The translations under genes and the position numbers were made by a program. Below, piece by piece: positions 7,475 to 9,564 of a DNA stretch of 9,564 nt. Below the pieces are notes generated by a model, which saw only the letters and a list, made by a program, of their open reading frames with translations, did no database searches and was not told the origin of the DNA. This stretch comes from Gammaproteobacteria bacterium (GTDB lineage Bacteria; Pseudomonadota; Gammaproteobacteria; Chromatiales; Chromatiaceae). The first letter of the stretch is position 1. The number at the start of each line of letters is the position of its first letter. The DNA is taken from positions 1-9,564 of the forward strand of contig JABDQZ010000167.1 in NCBI GenBank assembly GCA_013041975.1. The letters are read 5' to 3'.

Positions 7475-7507
7475 AGTTGTAATTTTCTCGTTCAGGATTT
7501 TTTCACC

Positions 7508-8881
7508 ATGTCTGACAAAAAGCTTTGGGCTGGCCGTTTTAACGAACCAACCGATGCCTTCGTGGAGGCCTTTACCGCTTCTGTTGAGTTTGACCAGAAA
7601 CTGGCTCACTTTGATATTGATGGTTCCATTGCCCACGCCACCATGCTGGCTACCCGCAATATTCTGAGCGGTGAAGAAGGTGATCTGATTATCGATGGCC
7701 TGGAACGCATCCGTTCTAAAATTGCTGATGGTGAATTCGAATGGTCAGTCGAACTCGAAGATGTCCACATGAACATCGAAGCTGCGCTGACCGCCGATAT
7801 TGGTGAAGCGGGCAAAAAACTGCACACCGGACGCTCACGCAATGACCAGGTTGCCACGGATGTACGTTTGTGGATGCGCCATGAAATTGATCTTATTCTG
7901 AAAGAACTAAAACGTTTCCAAACCGCTTTACTGAATCTTGCAGAAAAGGAAATCGATACCATTCTGCCCGGCTTTACCCATTTGCAAACCGCCCAGCCTA
8001 TTACATTCGGCCATCATATGATGGCCTGGTTCGAAATGCTCAACCGGGATGCAGGAAGACTTGCTGATTGCAGACAACGCATGAATGTCATGCCACTGGG
8101 AGCAGCCGCACTGGCCGGTACCACCTACCCCATAGACCGTCATCAGACAGCAGAGCTTCTGGGGTTTGACAAACCTGCTGAAAACTCTCTGGATGCCGTC
8201 AGTGACCGTGACTTTGCGATTGAGTTTGCCTCTGCTGCCAGTATCCTGATGATGCATCTTTCACGTATGTCAGAAGAACTCATTATCTGGTCCTCGGCGC
8301 AGTTTGCCTTTATTACTCTAAGCGACAGTTTCTGTACCGGTTCTTCCATCATGCCGCAGAAAAAGAATCCGGATGTACCGGAACTCATCCGTGGCAAATC
8401 GGCTCGTGTCTTTGGTCATTTGATGAGCCTGCTGACACTGATGAAAAGCCAGCCTCTGGCCTACAACAAGGACAACCAGGAAGACAAGGAGCCACTTTTC
8501 GATGTAGTAGATACGCTGAAAGGTTCTCTCAAGGTTTTCGCCGACATGGTTCCAGCCATCAGCTGTAACCATGACAACATGAGAGCCGCAACGCTCAAGG
8601 GCTTTGCCACGGCGACTGACCTGGCCGACTACCTGGTGCGCAAGGGAATTGCCTTCAGGGATGCTCACGAGATTGTTGGTAAATCGGTGGCCTTCTGTGT
8701 TGAAAAGCGTTGTGATCTGGCAGATTTGACCCTGGATGAACTTAAACAATTTTCAAACGTTATTGAAGAAGATGTTTTTGACGTACTGACGCTGGAAGGC
8801 TCGGTAGCCGCCAGAAATCATATCGGCGGCACCGCCCCTGCACAGGTTCGCGCAGCGATATCAAGAGCCCGGGGAAACTAG
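7508..8881 (+). CDS. argH: Argininosuccinate lyase
   Basis: Cytoplasmic enzyme that splits argininosuccinate into arginine and fumarate, the last step of arginine biosynthesis; active as a homotetramer. Length is 457 residues, the same as E. coli ArgH. The N-terminus has the typical KLWAGRF opening. Active-site regions include LHTGRSRNDQVATD (106-119), GFTHLQTAQP with His158 (155-164), and the fumarase/lyase signature GSSIMPQKKNPD (278-289) whose loop serine is catalytic. The C-terminus keeps the SVAARNHIGGTAP segment. The start ATG has AGGA 10 bases upstream and a good promoter. It is transcribed divergently from algZ, the neighbour it also has in Pseudomonas. No damage is seen. Confidence 0.97.
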   Translation: MSDKKLWAGRFNEPTDAFVEAFTASVEFDQKLAHFDIDGSIAHATMLATRNILSGEEGDLIIDGLERIRSKIADGEFEWSVELEDVHMNIEAALTADIGEAGKKLHTGRSRNDQVATDVRLWMRHEIDLILKELKRFQTALLNLAEKEIDTILPGFTHLQTAQPITFGHHMMAWFEMLNRDAGRLADCRQRMNVMPLGAAALAGTTYPIDRHQTAELLGFDKPAENSLDAVSDRDFAIEFASAASILMMHLSRMSEELIIWSSAQFAFITLSDSFCTGSSIMPQKKNPDVPELIRGKSARVFGHLMSLLTLMKSQPLAYNKDNQEDKEPLFDVVDTLKGSLKVFADMVPAISCNHDNMRAATLKGFATATDLADYLVRKGIAFRDAHEIVGKSVAFCVEKRCDLADLTLDELKQFSNVIEEDVFDVLTLEGSVAARNHIGGTAPAQVRAAISRARGN

Positions 8882-8903
8882 ACCAGCTCGATTACCAACC
8901 ATT

Positions 8904-9260
8904 ATGAGTAAAGACTCACTTACAGATTTAAACCTGAAACTAAAGGACTTTGCCGTTCGTAGAGACTGGGAACAGTTCCATAGCCCGAAAAATCTGGCAA
9001 TGGCCATCAGCGGTGAAGCCGGCGAGTTACTCGAGCATTTTCAATGGCTCACTCAACAGCAGAGCCAGGAAATTGAAGCTAAAAAGAAACAGGAAGTCGC
9101 CTACGAAATGGCGGATATTCTGATTTACCTGCTACGCCTGTCAGAGCAGCTGGACATAGACCTTGTCTCTGCAGCTTATGAAAAAATGGCAATCAACGAA
9201 AAGCGCTATCCAGCAGATAAAGTTAAAGGCGATTTCCGTCGAGCTGACGAATATGACTAA
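8904..9260 (+). CDS. MazG-like nucleotide pyrophosphohydrolase (dCTPase/RS21-C6 type)
   Basis: A 118-residue single-domain, all-alpha NTP pyrophosphohydrolase. Such enzymes hydrolyse (d)NTPs, often dCTP or modified pyrimidine nucleotides, to the monophosphate and pyrophosphate, cleaning the nucleotide pool in the cytoplasm. The Mg2+-binding pattern is visible: E38xxE41 in SGEAGELLEHFQW and E68xxD71 in YEMADILIYLLRL. The family-typical NEKRYPADKVKG segment lies at 98-109. It resembles the short dCTPP1/RS21-C6 branch more than full-length two-domain MazG. The gene starts 22 bp after the argH stop and may be co-transcribed with it. No ribosome site is recognisable before the ATG, so translation may be weak or leaderless-like. 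The substrate cannot be told from sequence alone. Confidence 0.9.
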   Translation: MSKDSLTDLNLKLKDFAVRRDWEQFHSPKNLAMAISGEAGELLEHFQWLTQQQSQEIEAKKKQEVAYEMADILIYLLRLSEQLDIDLVSAAYEKMAINEKRYPADKVKGDFRRADEYD

Positions 9261-9344
9261 AATCTGCTTTAAATAACGTTCAAGAAATTTCCTTTTCTGC
9301 CGCTCATATTGGAACCTATCTTTAATCAATTGAGTTAAATAAAA

Positions 9345-9564
9345 GTGACGGAAGAGTTTCTCTGTAACAACATCATCAACCTGTGTCCCTACCCCGTTGT
9401 TGCCATTGACGGACAACAAATCATCAAAATGGCCAATACCGCTTTCAGTGCCCTCATCGGCCTGGATGATGAGCACCTGATTGGAGCATCTGTCAGCTCT
9501 GACAGCTTGCCGGCATTTGAGGTGCTTCTGGGAAATACGGCTTATATCAATTTCAATTCTGCTG
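9345..9564 (+). CDS. N-terminal part of a PAS-domain protein (runs off the window)
   Basis: An open frame of 73 codons continues past the right edge. An in-frame TAA sits at 9336-9338 and the GTG at 9345 is the first usable start, so this is a real N-terminus rather than the middle of a gene. The residues read like the opening of a PAS domain: a short amphipathic helix (EEFLCNNIINLCPYP), then VVAIDGQQIIKMANTAFSAL and IGLDDEHLIG, matching the usual PAS strand-strand-helix pattern with an N-T-A-F helix. PAS domains sense ligands, redox state or light and are usually joined to kinase, GGDEF/EAL or chemotaxis domains. The output domain lies outside the window and cannot be named. The only possible ribosome site is a weak GAG about 10 bases upstream. 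Confidence 0.7.
   Translation, partial: MTEEFLCNNIINLCPYPVVAIDGQQIIKMANTAFSALIGLDDEHLIGASVSSDSLPAFEVLLGNTAYINFNSA

Noticed and set aside
8318..8749. Minus-strand open frame of 143 codons opposite argH
   Set aside because: It lies wholly within the catalytic region of argH on the other strand and shows no family features.
9309..9340. TTGGAA and TTAAAT as a promoter for the PAS gene
   Set aside because: The spacing is 20 bp and the -10 match is poor, so I do not call it.
9141..9476. Minus-strand frame of 111 codons spanning the 3' end of the pyrophosphohydrolase gene and the PAS gene start
   Set aside because: It covers two better-supported plus-strand genes and their intergenic gap, and has no recognisable sequence features.

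Overview
The window reads as a chromosomal segment of a gammaproteobacterium of moderate GC. The evidence is the LytTR-type AlgZ/AlgR two-component pair lying next to argH, an arrangement known from Pseudomonas and relatives, together with the long gammaproteobacterial-type PstC and PstA permeases. I cannot name the genus from the sequence. I see no insertion sequence, phage gene, CRISPR array, tRNA or rRNA. Almost all of the DNA is ordinary, intact coding sequence.

Layout. Positions 25-5513 on the minus strand hold a complete high-affinity phosphate uptake operon in the order pstS-pstC-pstA-pstB-phoU. Its promoter at 5589-5622 has a recognisable Pho box correctly spaced from a -10 element. 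An imperfect 15-bp hairpin without a T-tract lies between pstS and pstC, a typical place for a structure that lets the binding protein be made in excess of the permease. Positions 5628-7414, also minus strand, hold algR and algZ, overlapping by 4 bp. The Pho box starts only 5 bp beyond the algR stop and no terminator is visible between algR and pstS.

From 7508 the plus strand carries argH (argininosuccinate lyase), divergent from algZ across a gap of less than 100 bp, with a good sigma70 promoter. A small MazG-like/dCTPase-type nucleotide pyrophosphohydrolase gene follows 22 bp later. The window ends inside a new gene at 9345 whose first 73 residues look like the start of a PAS domain.

How the genes work together. 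PstS binds phosphate in the periplasm, PstC and PstA form the membrane channel, PstB supplies ATP hydrolysis, and PhoU links transporter state to the PhoR/PhoB system, whose genes are not in this window. AlgZ and AlgR form a separate signalling pair. Their only visible link to phosphate is position. argH completes arginine biosynthesis and the pyrophosphohydrolase probably cleans the nucleotide pool. I found no convincing previously undescribed system. The points most worth a second look are the algZR-pst junction, a PhoU with a charge-reversed second metal motif, the pstS-pstC hairpin, and the truncated PAS gene at the right edge.
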